From Parascedosporium putredinis (taxonomy: Eukaryota; Ascomycota; Sordariomycetes; Microascales; Microascaceae), in NCBI GenBank assembly GCA_949357655.1, contig CASHTG010000017.1, forward strand, positions 2,170,001 through 2,234,000: 64,000 bases of DNA. The letters are read 5' to 3'. The position numbers and the translations under genes were made by a program. Positions 34,784 to 46,500 of this stretch are shown piece by piece (the first letter of the stretch is position 1; every line of letters starts with the position of its first letter). Under the pieces are notes generated by a model. That model saw only the letters and a list, made by a program, of their open reading frames with translations. It did no database searches and was not told the origin of the DNA.

Positions 34784-35392
34784 TGAGATGTCCACGGCTG
34801 AATCTATGAGGCGGGAGTTGAGTTCAGATGGAGAGGCGGCCCTTTACATCCCTTCTCTAGCCTTCTTCGGAATCTTTTAGTGCTGACGTCGACGGCAACG
34901 AGAGAGCCAAACGGGGCCAAAACGACATCTCCTTACGGGATCATCATAAATGAATGGATCGGGCTCTATTGTTCATTCGCATACTTCTCCGTACCATGGC
35001 CCATTTAAGGACAGTGCGGTGGGCAAATGGGGAGGCGTGAGCCGACGAAGCTTCGGAGCGTGTGTAAGTGACGATGCGCAGTTACAGCAAAAGTGGGAAA
35101 ACACTACAAGATGCACCTTCTCTATCACTCGCCTCCTTTCATGCTCCTGCGTAGATATCTTGACTCCCCATTCGACCACCACGCATAGGAGATAAGAGCG
35201 TCCCAGAGGCGTCCCGTGGCTTGATATACTACCTTGAGATCACGGCGAGATCAGCGTCCTTTTCCTTCTGCCTCTTCTTTTTTTCTTTTTCTTTTTCTTT
35301 TAAAAAAGAACAGTTGCCATTTTTGGTCTTTCGGCCGATGCTTTGTTATATCCTAGGCTTGATCCTCGAGAGCCTCGCATCAAACTCCCCAT
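34784..35392. promoter_or_regulatory. Divergent promoter region, unknown gene / HET gene
   Basis: 609 bp between two divergent start codons. A CT/T-rich block at 35260..35300 lies just upstream of the HET start codon. Compact arrangement compatible with shared control, but no specific site recognised. Confidence 0.5.
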
Positions 35393-37785
35393 ATGGCGGC
35401 CGTCGCCCGGCCCCCAAGATGTGCGCTCTGTCACGGGCTGGAGGCTGAACACTTCGTCGTCGACGCCTCTCTGCTCGAGGGAGCCGCCGAGAAGTGCAAG
35501 ATGTGCCACATCATTCACACGGCCGTCAATAGCTTCTTCGCTCCAGGGGTCGTGGACCACATCGAGTGTCTTTCCGACGGCCCTCTTTACCTGACTGTGA
35601 AAGTACAGGGCAGGGCTGATCAGTATGTTGAGGTTTTTACAGAGCACGGTGAGTACATCAATGGATCAACTGCTCCCCCCTTCTAGCCTAGATCCTACTC
35701 GTCGCTCGTGGTCTAGGATGCAAGCTAAGGACATCCATTCTTTTACTCCTGTTCTCTTTCTCCTTCTACAGATCGCCCTACCGCTTGGAATATAGGTTGC
35801 GGCCGGAACATTGAAACAAGTCTAAAACCCGACGGGTATGTTCCCTTGATTCGCAAGTGGCTGGAGGACTGCGAACAAAACCACCCCCAATGCCAATGGC
35901 CTGAGCCCAAGTTTCTTCCGGCCAGGGTCATCGACGTGGGTACCTCCAATGAGACGATGAAACTTTACATTTCACGGGAAAGAGAGGAGGCTCGATACGT
36001 CGCCCTCAGCCATTGCTGGGGGTGCCGATTTGTGGACGTTACGTGCATGTCGAACTTCGTCAAACGATTGAGCAGGATAGAAATCAGTGAAGCAGCCAAG
36101 ACCTATCATGACGCTATCGAACTGACTCGAGCGTTGGGGTTCAGGTTTATCTGGTAAGTGTCTATTGGAGATGCGGCCATGGTGTTTATTCCTAACTAAC
36201 GGGGATTCCCTGTGTCTACTCGTTGGTCTCGGCCTCTCTAGGATTGACTCCATCTGCATAGTTCAGGATGACAGACACGATTGGGCGCGCGAGGTTACCA
36301 AATTGAAGGATGTGTATCGAAACGCTACCCTAACTATTGCTGCAGATTCCGCCAAGGCGTCACTTGACGGGTTTTTGGGGACCCTGCCGGCTCGCGCCAC
36401 GGCTCACTGGACGCGTTCCATCAAAACGACCGCCGACGACTCAACTCGAGTCACCGTATATGCCCGACTGCGATACAAGAACCCGGTCAACCCTGACACG
36501 GCTCCACACTCGAGCGGGCCAGTTCGTCCAAGTAAACTATCAACGCGGGCATGGGCCCTACAAGAGTTCCTCCTCTCAGCCCGCATCGTCCACTTTTACG
36601 AGGAGGAGATTGTATGGTCATGCTATTCGCTGCAGCGTTGCGAATGCCGTGCTCTGAGCGCACCGCCCAGCCCAAACTACTTCCGCAAGCTGTTCTCCTT
36701 GAAGACCACGCTACCGATGGAGCTCCTCAAGGAGTGGCCCGGGGTAGTCCAACAGATGACTAACATGGACTTTACGATCGACACGGACAGGTTGCCGGCA
36801 CTCTCAGGCCTAGCGGACGTAGTGCGTGGCCAGACGGCCTCCTCGGAGTACTATACGGGTATCTGGACCGCGGACCTGGCCTATACCCTGCTCTAGTACA
36901 GCGACCACCGCTCCGCGACAAGGATGGGTACAGTGAACAGCAGGTCCAGCGTTCCGTACGCGCCCTCGTTCTCGTGGGCCTCGGTGAAGGGACCTGTAGC
37001 ATTTTTAACCGCTACCAGAACATCCTCTGGGAGCGCTTGAGGGGGAGAGGGGAAACGCCCCTGAGGTCAAGCCCCTGTTGACCGTCATGGAAACTGTCAG
37101 TCCTACGCTTTCAACAACCAACCCTTACGGCCCTGCAGAGAGTTTCTCCATTCGAGTCCACGGCCAGATCCTCCCCGTCGAGTTTGACACTACGATTGAC
37201 AGGTGGCAGCTTGAATTGCTCGGGCCTAGAACCAGACCCGCCGACAGGAAATTAGACCGGGCCATCGACGATGCCAGTCCCAGCCGAACGGACCCCACTC
37301 TCAGGGCCATCGAGCTCCGCAGGAGGCAGCATCCCACCTGGGACGTGATTCGGGAGCCAGGACAGAGTCTGCACACGACTAATGGGCGTCTAGTTGTCAG
37401 GCCCATCTTCATTTTTGACGTGTTTTTGGACTCACCGGAGGTGCCGGAGGCACCCGGCACGTCGGGGGCACGGCTTCTCACCCCGATACGAGGCTACTAT
37501 TTGATCCGCGCGGGTTGCTATATCTGGGGCGGCGAGCTCTCGACCAGCTCGACAGAGGTAGTAGCCCTTATCCTCGAGAGGGTCGGCGAGGCGCCCGATG
37601 GAACGGACATTTTTGTTCGCAAGGGCATCGCATTGCATGCGTTTGATGCTGAGAGGGATTGGGGGATGTCTTGGCCCAGACCATCATTCTCGTCTAACTC
37701 GGAAGCCTTGTCCTCTGCTCTACTGATCATGGACTATATCTATGATACTGATGCTACCAAGTTCGTATTAATGGGGATGGCTTAG
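35393..37785 (+). CDS. HET-domain protein, interrupted by a TAG codon and two apparent frameshifts (possible pseudogene)
   Basis: Member of the heterokaryon-incompatibility (HET) family, cytosolic proteins that trigger programmed cell death or allorecognition when activated. Exons 35393..35648, 35772..36153 and 36242..37785, with introns of 123 and 88 bp. The N-terminus has paired cysteines (CALC, CKMC). HET motifs are clear: ARYVALSHCWG at about residue 158, then FIWIDSICIVQDD at about 213 spanning the second intron. STRAWALQEFLLSARIVHF and APSFSWASVKGPV follow further on. An in-frame TAG at 36894..36896 stands where the family normally has Trp (LLW). Downstream, T5 at 37002..37006 and C4 at 37058..37061 each appear one base short. 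Allowing for these, the frame runs to the stop at 37785 (about 727 residues) with a plausible C-terminal region. The TAG is a substitution, unlike the indels elsewhere, so real inactivation is possible. Confidence 0.8.
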
Positions 37786-38221
37786 TAGACCTTAGCAGGA
37801 TGGCCTCTTTGTTAGCCTTCACCCATACATTATTAGCATTTGGAAAAGCATATTAGATAACTGGTTACCTGGGTTGAGGGTCAACGGCAGCCACTTGGGC
37901 AGAAGCAAGGGCCGGTGTTATGTGTTGGGGTTTAGACTCGGAAGTAGAACCGGGCGGCACAACTGCAACTGAGAGCCCGTTTTCCCGGAACAACCAAAAA
38001 TTGGTCTATCTCTTTTTCTTCGCTTCATATGCGGTTAGCTGTATATTAAAGCCAAGGTTACATTTATTCATTAACTCTCAGTTTGATTATAGCCTTGTCC
38101 CATTGTGAAGAGCTATTGTAGCCTTACCGCCCATTGACAGTCCCACATCAGATTATTTCTTCCAATGGCTGACTTGATACATTCTGAATACTGTCTGCCA
38201 GATTAACCCCCTTCTTGCTCT
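37786..38221. other. 3' flank of the HET gene
   Basis: AT-richer sequence without a supported gene. Confidence 0.5.
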
Positions 38222-38625
38222 TTAACCCGGTTCCGGTTGGATTTGGCCTTGCCATCTATTTAGACGTCGTATCAAAAGAGACGTGGTAGGGTACGGTACG
38301 GGCACGATAGCTTGCTCGGGGTGAAGGTCGAGGAACTCGATGGTGGCCGAGGAGCCGCTTACAACAGAGACCTGTGGATGGAGACAAGTAGCCAAGAGCC
38401 TGGGGGCTTTCTCACACATCCTTTCCGGCAGGACATACTCCTTGCGTTATAATCACATCCTTTGTCCCTTGAGAAACCAACATCGACCCTCGCTTCCATA
38501 CGCGAAAAGATGGCGGTGAGACATGCCACCCACAGCCGAACATGGATCTTCCCGAAACGGTCAGCCAGCCAGCCATTTGAAGCATAGGGGGTGAAAAGGG
38601 CATTATTCGGAGACGCATAACTCAT
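38222..38625 (-). pseudogene. Possible degenerate coding remnant (MFS-like segment plus unknown segment)
   Basis: Two overlapping minus-strand frames look more protein-like than their surroundings. One (38625 leftward) contains GWLADRFGKI, which matches the cytoplasmic-loop motif A of major facilitator transporters (GXLADRXGRR). The other (38419..38222) reads as a continuous protein-like segment (VSVVSGSSATIEFLDLHP, YPTTSLLIRRLNRW) that I do not recognise. They may be parts of one broken gene or unrelated. No start, intron or flanking transporter helices can be supported. Confidence 0.2.
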
Positions 38626-38887
38626 AACAGAAATGAAAGCTTAAGATAGGCCGCTGGTTTTGAAGCTTAGCAGCGGGGAAAAGAGAGGGAGGGAGGTGTC
38701 AGGGCCGTTTTCTCCTTCGCGGTCTCGGCAACGGTGCAGGAAAGATGAGAAGCCAGGGGAAAATGAAGGTGGAGAAGAGAAAGGAATGGATGTGCAGCTT
38801 TGTCTCGGCCCAATAGTTTGCCCAACTGTTCGCATTCCGCCTCTTCACGTTCCACAGGGCGAGAACGGTAAGAAGCGTGAGAAGGGG

Positions 38888-38948
38888 AGAATGGGGAGGG
38901 GGAGAATGGGGAGGGGGAGAATGGGGAGGGGAGAAGGGGAAGGGGGAG
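38888..38948 (+). repeat. G-rich tandem repeat, 15-bp unit
   Basis: About three to four copies of the unit AGAATGGGGAGGGGG, decaying into AGAAGGGG at the right end. The runs of four to five G make it a strong G-quadruplex candidate on the + strand. Confidence 0.85.
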
Positions 38949-39379
38949 ACATGTTGGTCATCTTGTTCGAGACCCTTTACACCAGGTTGAAAGAGGCGCA
39001 GTGGAGCAGGAGAAGCTAATGTGTAATAGAGTGAATAGAAAAAGGGGCGCTGTGCCAGACCGACAGCCGTTATCCTATTGCCCCTGCGAGCCTATGGGAA
39101 GACAAGTAGAAGGCGGGAGGAGGAGAGGGAGATGATGGCGCGCGTGTAGGGATCGAAAAGGAAGAACAGCATCGAGTTGCTTGTTTAACGTTGACGACGA
39201 TGATGGACATCTCTCAGCCATTCCACTTTCAAGCCCCATTTCCCAATTCGGGAATAGGAGACATAGGTGCAGAGAAGGAAATGTCTGCAATCCTTCCGCC
39301 AGCCCACCCTCAGAACCACCGGAAGCTATGAATGGATTGATCTTTAAATCTTGAGGCGGGCCAAGACGGGAGGGCTACA

Positions 39380-39493
39380 CTCACACGCGCGCGCGGGCGC
39401 ATGCGGGCACACATGCACACATACACGCACACATACACGCACACACAAGGTCGCACACACAAGGTTGCACATACACCAACACATACACACATG
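39380..39493. repeat. CA-rich microsatellite (imperfect)
   Basis: Imperfect CACACA/CGCACA repeats opening with a GC-alternating block (GCGCGCGCGGGCGC). The Cys/Val-rich open frames on the minus strand here are by-products of the repeat. Confidence 0.85.
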
Positions 39494-42400
39494 CAAAGAA
39501 GAGGTGAGAACTGCTACGGGGAAGCAAAGGCGGTGGGAAAAATGCGGGTGGCCCTCTGCGAACAGCATAGACTCGGCCTCTGCCAGATCACATCACCGTG
39601 GCATCACAGCGTGTCTCCTATAATTTTTCCCTTCGTTTTCTCTCCCTCCCCTCCCTCACCTCCCCCTTGCTCCGCCTATTCTTTCGATTTGTTCCGCATT
39701 AGAAACTGCGGTTTTATTCAATGATACCGAGGTAGAGACATGCAAATGGGGACAAATGGGTACCACAGCGTTGCCATCCCCTGCGACCGCTAGCTGGTAG
39801 GGTTTTTGTGCTTGTACTCGCCCCCTTGGAGCCCCGGACAGGCAAAGCCTTGCGATCGGACAGGGGAATCTTCGATCACCACGGCGAGCCATCCACGTCC
39901 TCATCGCCGTTGCCACTCCATCAAGGGTCAGGCGAGGGAGGGGATGCGGCGGCGCATGGCAATCACAAACCGATGCCCCTTGCCCCGTCTTCTTCTATGG
40001 CCCCTGGTCCCAGGATCTCAGGACTACCAGGGGATGCTGCTGCCGGCCTTGCCTTTAATGGCCCGGAAGTCGGGCAGGTATTCGGGGAAGCGCCCTTGGC
40101 TTCGGGCCACCAAGGTCGGGAATACTGGTCTGCAAGGCCGCTGTCGAGCTGGCAAAGGGCTAAGGAAAAATTGCGTAGTCCTTGCGAAGGATCATGGACC
40201 CTGAGCCCTGGCGTCTAAGTCCGATTTCTTTGGCCGAAAAGAGAAAGCAGGGCAAGCGGCTGGGGGCGTAGAATCCTCCCCACACCCACACATCCACCGA
40301 AATCGTCGTTGTCTATGTTAGTTATTAGTGTTTAGCTTGAGGGAGAGAGGTAAGCACGAGAGCGGGGGCTTGCCCTCCCGTTTTTTCTTCTTTTCTCTCT
40401 CTGGTCTTTTTCTCTTTCTTTTTGGTTTCTATTACCTTTCACTTCTCTTTTGCCAATGTAATTCGATTTCCTCCCCTCACCCAAGGCACGCAAGTCACTA
40501 GGAGCCTATAGAGTATCATCTTTCCTTTCCTTGATAATCGATGTTCGGTATGTTGGAGTGACACCTATAAATGAACCCTGTGTCGATTTCTGTCCCTGCG
40601 AGGTTGATCTTCTTGAGGTCGCATCCTCGGCCCCGTAAGCAGCCTTCTATCCCTCCCAAGGCAACTGGGCGTTTTAGATACCTGAGAGTCGATTGCCCGC
40701 ATTGCCCGCTTGGCTCCTGACCAGGGTACGTGTTTCCTCTCAACCTCTCCTTCTTTCCCCTTCCCCGGCTGTCCTGCAGCCAAAACCTCCGCCCGTCTGC
40801 CCGCCCGTTTCCGCCAAATCTCCACTGATCTCCGCCCACGTCCCCCAACCTCTCAAAGGCAGCATGCGGGGTCGGACGACGTGGAAGGGGCCCGCATCTC
40901 GTTTGTCGATTCGATGCAAGAAATCAACGACTTGAGAGCCATCTATCACTTTTCTTGAAGATCTCCATATATTCTACCTGCAATTATGCCATTCTATCAA
41001 CAGGGGGACGTGTGTTGGAAGTGCTGGAGGTGGAGATCGTTTCTGCTTTGTTCCAAGATGCCAATGGAATAAAATATGGACTCCCGGAGATATGGATTTA
41101 CTGCAGGGGTATTTCGCCAGCGTGTACAAGTAAGGGCGCACAAGTAAGAGAGAGCTCACAACCGTGCGGGACGGTTAGCCGGATCGCGGTCCGGGAGGGG
41201 CCCTTGCTCGGTTCCCGAGAGATCCATCCATCTCGTGTAGTGTAATCGAATGCGCAGATGGCGAGGACGGGAGGGAGAGAACAGGACAAGACAGGACAAG
41301 CTTGGTGGGCCCTGAACGAGGGCTAAGAGCGGGCAAGCAAGCTAAAATCCGGCATGAGACAAGGGATCACTTGACTGCCGTTCCCCGGCGAGAAAAAGGG
41401 GGGTCGGTTGACATGTCCCTCCGATCCACCTCTGTACTAGAATCATCTTCTTCACGACACAAAAGAGGACTCGATTCCTTCCCATCATAGATCTCTCGTC
41501 AGAAGTCCTCGTCATGTGCATGGATCCCAAAGCCTTGTCCGTTCAATGCAGTGTAGGTGAGTACATAATAACAACTGGTGGGGACAAGGTGTTACCAGCA
41601 CGACGAAAGAGGTATCATATTTCATCTACAGCAAAAGGCACGCCCCCTACGCACATATCAGCTGGACAAGGGAAAGGTACAAGTAGAAGAAAGGGGAGAG
41701 GGGCTCAAGGTGGTGGCCGTAGGCCTGCCGTTGACACCTACCCTCAAAGCCTTGAGCAAGAAGAAACGCACTGACTAGCTCGAGCTCACTGAACATCGTG
41801 AAGGGTATTCTGCAAATCTCTCTTGCATATGAGCACCCGCGCTAGGGGAAAGAGGCTGGCGCCGACAGGAGTCTCCCGCCTCCCGAGAGCCGAACCGCGC
41901 GACGAACTATCCTGAGCGGTTGTTTCTTTTCCCGTCCTATCTTCAGCAGGAGACAACCATTGACATCCGCGGATCCATGGATGGCTTTCAAAAACCCGAC
42001 GGTTCTAGATCAACCTGCGAGCTCCTTGCAAGGCCGGCAGTCGTCGCCACACGCACAGAATCTCTCTACGCTAGTTTAGTCCGGTATGCCTCAATATTAT
42101 TATCGCCAATCTTGCATTTATGGAAATGGCGGGGGCGCTGGCGGGGCGGAACCTGCGATTCATGATAAAGCCACAAACGACAGAGCTGGAGGGGTGGCGG
42201 AGACTGAGTAAGAGGATGTCTCAAAACCCTCCAAGATTCCCTCTGCATGGCGTTGCGGTGGAATTGGTATTATTCCGCTGTCCCAGCAGATTCCGCTTAT
42301 AGCTGTAACCGCGGGAATATGGAGTTGATGCCGATCGTTGCCCAAAACGGGGAAATGCACGGAATACTCGCTCCTTTGCCATGTGTGCATCTCAAGAATG

Positions 42401-43050
42401 AGCCCAAGGCGACGATCTTCCTATAAATACCAATACTTGATGGGGAAAAGGTCAAGTTGAGAAATGACAAGAGTCTTGCTAGCTGGGGTGGCAGAAAACG
42501 CCCCTGTTCCGTTCCCTTGTTGCGTACTGGACGAACGAACAATATGGATGGGACAGGACATGCGCGGCAAAGACGGAATGGTTTAGTTGATTTTGGCCTG
42601 AGATGCCGAAATCCAGGTTATTGGGAACCTTGGTGTAATACCAGAGTCATGCCAATGCAGCTCCGCTCGACGCCATTGCCAAGGATCATCAACCCCAAAT
42701 AGCGTATTTGTACGACAGGTATTAGATGCGATTATCCAATCGATACCAAGGTACCTCGGTGCAAGACAGGACATTACATGTCCCAGCGCGACAAGCAAAA
42801 ACACGCATGACTCCAGGGGGTAGCGAGACCATGTTCAATGATCAACCGCCGTTTCCCGCTCCCGCTTTCCGGGCTCGATTCTCCGGGCTTGAGGTCCGTC
42901 CATGAAGAAAAGAAAGAAAAGGAAAAGTAGGGGGAGGGTGGGGGTTAAGAGAACGACTCGACCGCGCTAAGGACCTGCATCCCTTCATTAAAGGATCTCG
43001 GAATTGACGAGTGCCAGACGTGGCCGACCCACGGTGAGGGCCTAGACAAT

Positions 43051-43069
43051 AAAAAAAAAAAAAAAAAAA
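43051..43069. repeat. Poly(A) run, A19, preceded by CAAT
   Basis: Uninterrupted run of 19 A. No coding remnant was recognised immediately upstream on the + strand. Confidence 0.9.
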
Positions 43070-45562
43070 GAGACACGCTTTGTTGGTATCTGGTCCAAGA
43101 AAGATCTCACTGCAGATGACATCCGTCGTTAATACGGAGTAAGACAAAAACCAAGTGAGCAAGAAACAAACGTGGAGATTGTGCAAGTCTCGCAATATTC
43201 AAACGTAACAACGTGGGGAAGGGGACTGGGACCGAGAATGAACCTCGCCCTTCCTCCCCTCCCTTACCGGATCGGAGGACAAAGGTGCGATTGTGTCAAG
43301 GTTTTCACCTTTTCTAAAAGCTCTCTCGCTCACCGAGACGTACCAAAGCCTTTCTAGCTGGGGTCCCCTCCCTTACCACGACAGCGGAGGAAAACGTGGT
43401 AATGCGCACGCTACGTGCCCTGAAGCTGAGGCGAGGGCCCTTGTTACTCATTTCATCCTGGCTAGATGATACATTCATGGATACATGGATCAATTGTTGG
43501 CAAGGCTATTAGTGACAGAGATCGATCTCTTGTAGTGGAGCGGGTCAATTCCGGAAAACCGAACCTTCCGCGAAACGAGAAAGAGAGGAAAACCAGGAAA
43601 AGAAACATAGAGAAACGGAAAAAGAAGCAAGGGCCCTCGAAACGCATTCCCAAAATCAAACACTGGGCCAACGAGTCCTTCAGCTCCCCAAGGCAGACGA
43701 AACGCTCTTCCTTTCAATGCAGAATTAGCTCTGTCTTGACGCATGCGAAGATCAATGTCCCGATTCACCCACAGGACCAAATGATTCCTCGAGTTGGGAG
43801 AAACGTGTAGTGTAGTGTATTCTGAGCCATCCAGCTGGCATCTTCGCGCACTATCTAGTGTAGAAAATGGGCGTTCAAAAATGAGATATGACAGTGAACA
43901 TGGGTCCCAGGACCACCGAAACCCGCCAGCTAGCCCCGGAAGTGCAAACCGGCGGCAGCACTGCCTCCACCTCTACTCAACCCGCCTTTTCTTCTGAAGC
44001 AAGCCAGGACGAACAGGGGCTGCTCTTCTTCTTCAAAAGCCACAAGCTGCGGCCGCCAAGAAAGCAAAAACCAAAAATTGGTTATGGTAGGGGACGATAG
44101 ACCCCCGCCGCGAAATGCTCAAAGCGCTCTCCAGATCAGATCGGTGTAAGCTTCATAGATCCATGAATGCTGCTAATATGACGATCTTCTTAGTGTAGCT
44201 GTCCAAACTGGCGGACGGACGTTCTTTCAGGTGACCTCAAGTGAGTGCTCGGAGCCGCCAAGGGCCCACGCCGGCCCTGACGCATACAATTTGCAGATTC
44301 GGCAAGTCAACCACGGGTTGCCTGTAACTCCTGTGCCCACACTACCTCGGTACACCACAGGAGAGAAGATAATATCTGGAGGGATTGTGTCTTCGCATGA
44401 ACAAAGGGATCCAACGGCTACCCAGGCGCTCGCTTCTCTCGGTGTGTGACTACCCAGGGGTCTCTCTCGGTGTGCTTCTCATACGCTTCAAGCTAGCCAG
44501 CAAGCTCTCCCCGGACCGTCTCCTCCACCTCCTTCCCGGATATTCTTCAAGCCCTGCTTTTGAATGTAAGAACTTGGAATCACCAAGAATAGTTGGTAAA
44601 TACCCAGCACTCACAGGGTTTATTCATTCCCCTTCTTGGATCCCACTGCCGAGATTTGATGTCACAGGGCCGCCAGCGCGCTGTCCGTCTCCGCCAACTC
44701 ATCCCCGGATGGGCCTATGAAAGCGATTTAGCAGGCCTCCTTGCCTGCAGAAGGTGACGGAGTTGAAAGGGCCCGACAGGTTAATTTGACCTATGAAAAT
44801 CGAGAGTTTCGTGGGAATGCAGTTCTGCTGGCTGATGTAGGTCGGCCCGTCCAACTCTCGGCGGGCCGTGTTCAGGATCCTGGTCCACGGGAGTGCTGGG
44901 AGCCGATGGAGGGCAGATATCGGCTGCCATCCTTGTGCGAGTGCAGTAGGCTCAAACGGAAATGATTGCCCACCATTTCGTACAGTCCCCGGCGCCGGAA
45001 AATGGAGCCGGACGCCTCGAGATTGGTGCAGGCAGGGGAGGGGGCGTTGATCTTCTTCCCTCACCCCATCAATCCCCGGCCATTCACCCAGCTTAATTGA
45101 GGAGCTGCGAGTTGCTGCGCAAAACGGAGGCGGCCGAGAGCAAGCCGTATGCCATCAAGGCGCCGGATTTCCGCTGTAATGAATTTGTGTCTCGCGGTAA
45201 TCAAATTGGGACCCCTCCTTCATACGAGGGCAATCATGCTACAAAGCTTCTCTGCCTCTCGCGAGGGATCCATTTGGCTGGTGAATGAATCAGTGTCCCT
45301 CAGCGGCGAACGTCCCTGTGGGGTTGTGGCGAGAACTCTGCTCAGGAGTCCGACTCGCCAGCCAGCCAAGCCCATCAACGTGACAACAGGAGCATGCCTG
45401 AGGGTAAGACTACCACAGGGGTACGGATCTACAAGTAAGGATACGAATGCTGGTTGGGTCTTTGGATATTATAGGTCGGTTTGAACCTTGATTCGAAAAA
45501 GCTAAAGCCAATCGATGGCTGGCCAGTACCTTACCAGAGCAGATCTTTTCGACATCGATCAA

Positions 45563-45588
45563 ATCCATGGATCCATCCATGGATCCAT
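45563..45588. repeat. Cluster of overlapping ATCCATGGAT / ATGGATCCAT palindromes
   Basis: Four overlapping perfect 10-bp palindromes (starts 45563, 45567, 45575, 45579). Isolated copies of ATCCATGGAT lie at 10324, 17060, 41973, 46567 and 48972, and of ATGGATCCAT at 47459 and 58002. Near-copies occur at 51369 (GTCCATGGAT), 44159 and 47463. Confidence 0.85.
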
Positions 45589-46477
45589 TGGATCTATTAC
45601 TCATACACTACCTCGGTACAGTATGTCGTGACTGCACCTCCCACGAGCAATCGTCAAGCACTGCACAACGAGACTAACGGGCCATCGACATATCTTGAGC
45701 ACTAGAAGCCCCTTCTCCGTTCTCTTGGCCTTGTTCCCTCCCTCTCTCTTCGAGGGGATGAGAAATGAGGCGCACCGCGAGGGTGGCGGACGCGAAACCG
45801 TCGAGGATCTATTCAGTAAGTCCATACCAATTTCCACATATTGCGAACGTCAGGCTTGCGGGGTCTCCAGTACTCAAAATGGATGGCGATCCGTCTCCGG
45901 CAGCTGCTCCCGTTGCTCGGCTGAGCTATGTTTAGTTCCGCCGTTTTTCTCAATTGCGTGTGGCTGGTTAAAGCCAAAGGCACCATTGCCGTAAACCCCC
46001 AGCCCAGCAAATCAACCTTGGCTGGAACTGCACCGTGGCGTCCTCGTCTCGAGTGATTGGCAACCGGTGCAGGGTTGAGGAGTAATGTGCACCTGACAAA
46101 CTGGGCGTGATGCATATTTACATGACGGAGGCCTTCGAGGGGGCGAAGAGGTGTGGTGTCTCATCGACTTTGTTTATTCATGACGAGCACACGTCGCGGT
46201 GGCTTCAATGTTCTCAGCTTGGGAGATTCATAGTGAACCCATTGGCTCACACTCAACTTTTGTTCACAACCTCACGACTCCGATTGCGACAAAGCAAGAA
46301 ACCAAGGCCAATATTCCCAACATTGAAGTTGGGTTTGCCATCTCTCAAGGGATAGGTAAAGTCATGTAGACTTTTTCCTTGTGCTTGACGAGCTTGACGA
46401 CTGGATTATGGGACAGGAGCGGACACGGGCTTGACGGGCTTGACTGACATCCTTTTCTTTCGTTCTTTTTTATTATT

Positions 46478-46500
46478 CCCTTCCCCTTCTGGGGGAAGGG
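46478..46500. other. Perfect 9-bp GC-rich inverted repeat with 5-nt loop
   Basis: CCCTTCCCC and GGGGAAGGG separated by TTCTG, in a T-rich setting. Could fold as a hairpin. No adjacent gene to relate it to. Confidence 0.7.

Larger units (their letters stand above)
38626..41900. other. Gene-poor tract, first part
   Basis: No gene supported. Holds the G-rich tandem repeat, the CA-rich microsatellite, one TACCGAGGTA motif (39725..39734) and a 10-bp tandem duplication (41281..41300). At 39.8-40.2 kb frames are open on both strands at once, which suggests biased composition rather than coding. Confidence 0.45.

Noticed and set aside
39380..39493. Regular short repeats considered as a CRISPR-like array
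   Set aside because: It is an imperfect CA-rich microsatellite without spacers of constant length, in a eukaryotic genome.
39656..40218. Overlapping open frames on both strands (up to 136 residues)
   Set aside because: Open in several frames at once, with no recognisable motif; attributed to composition.
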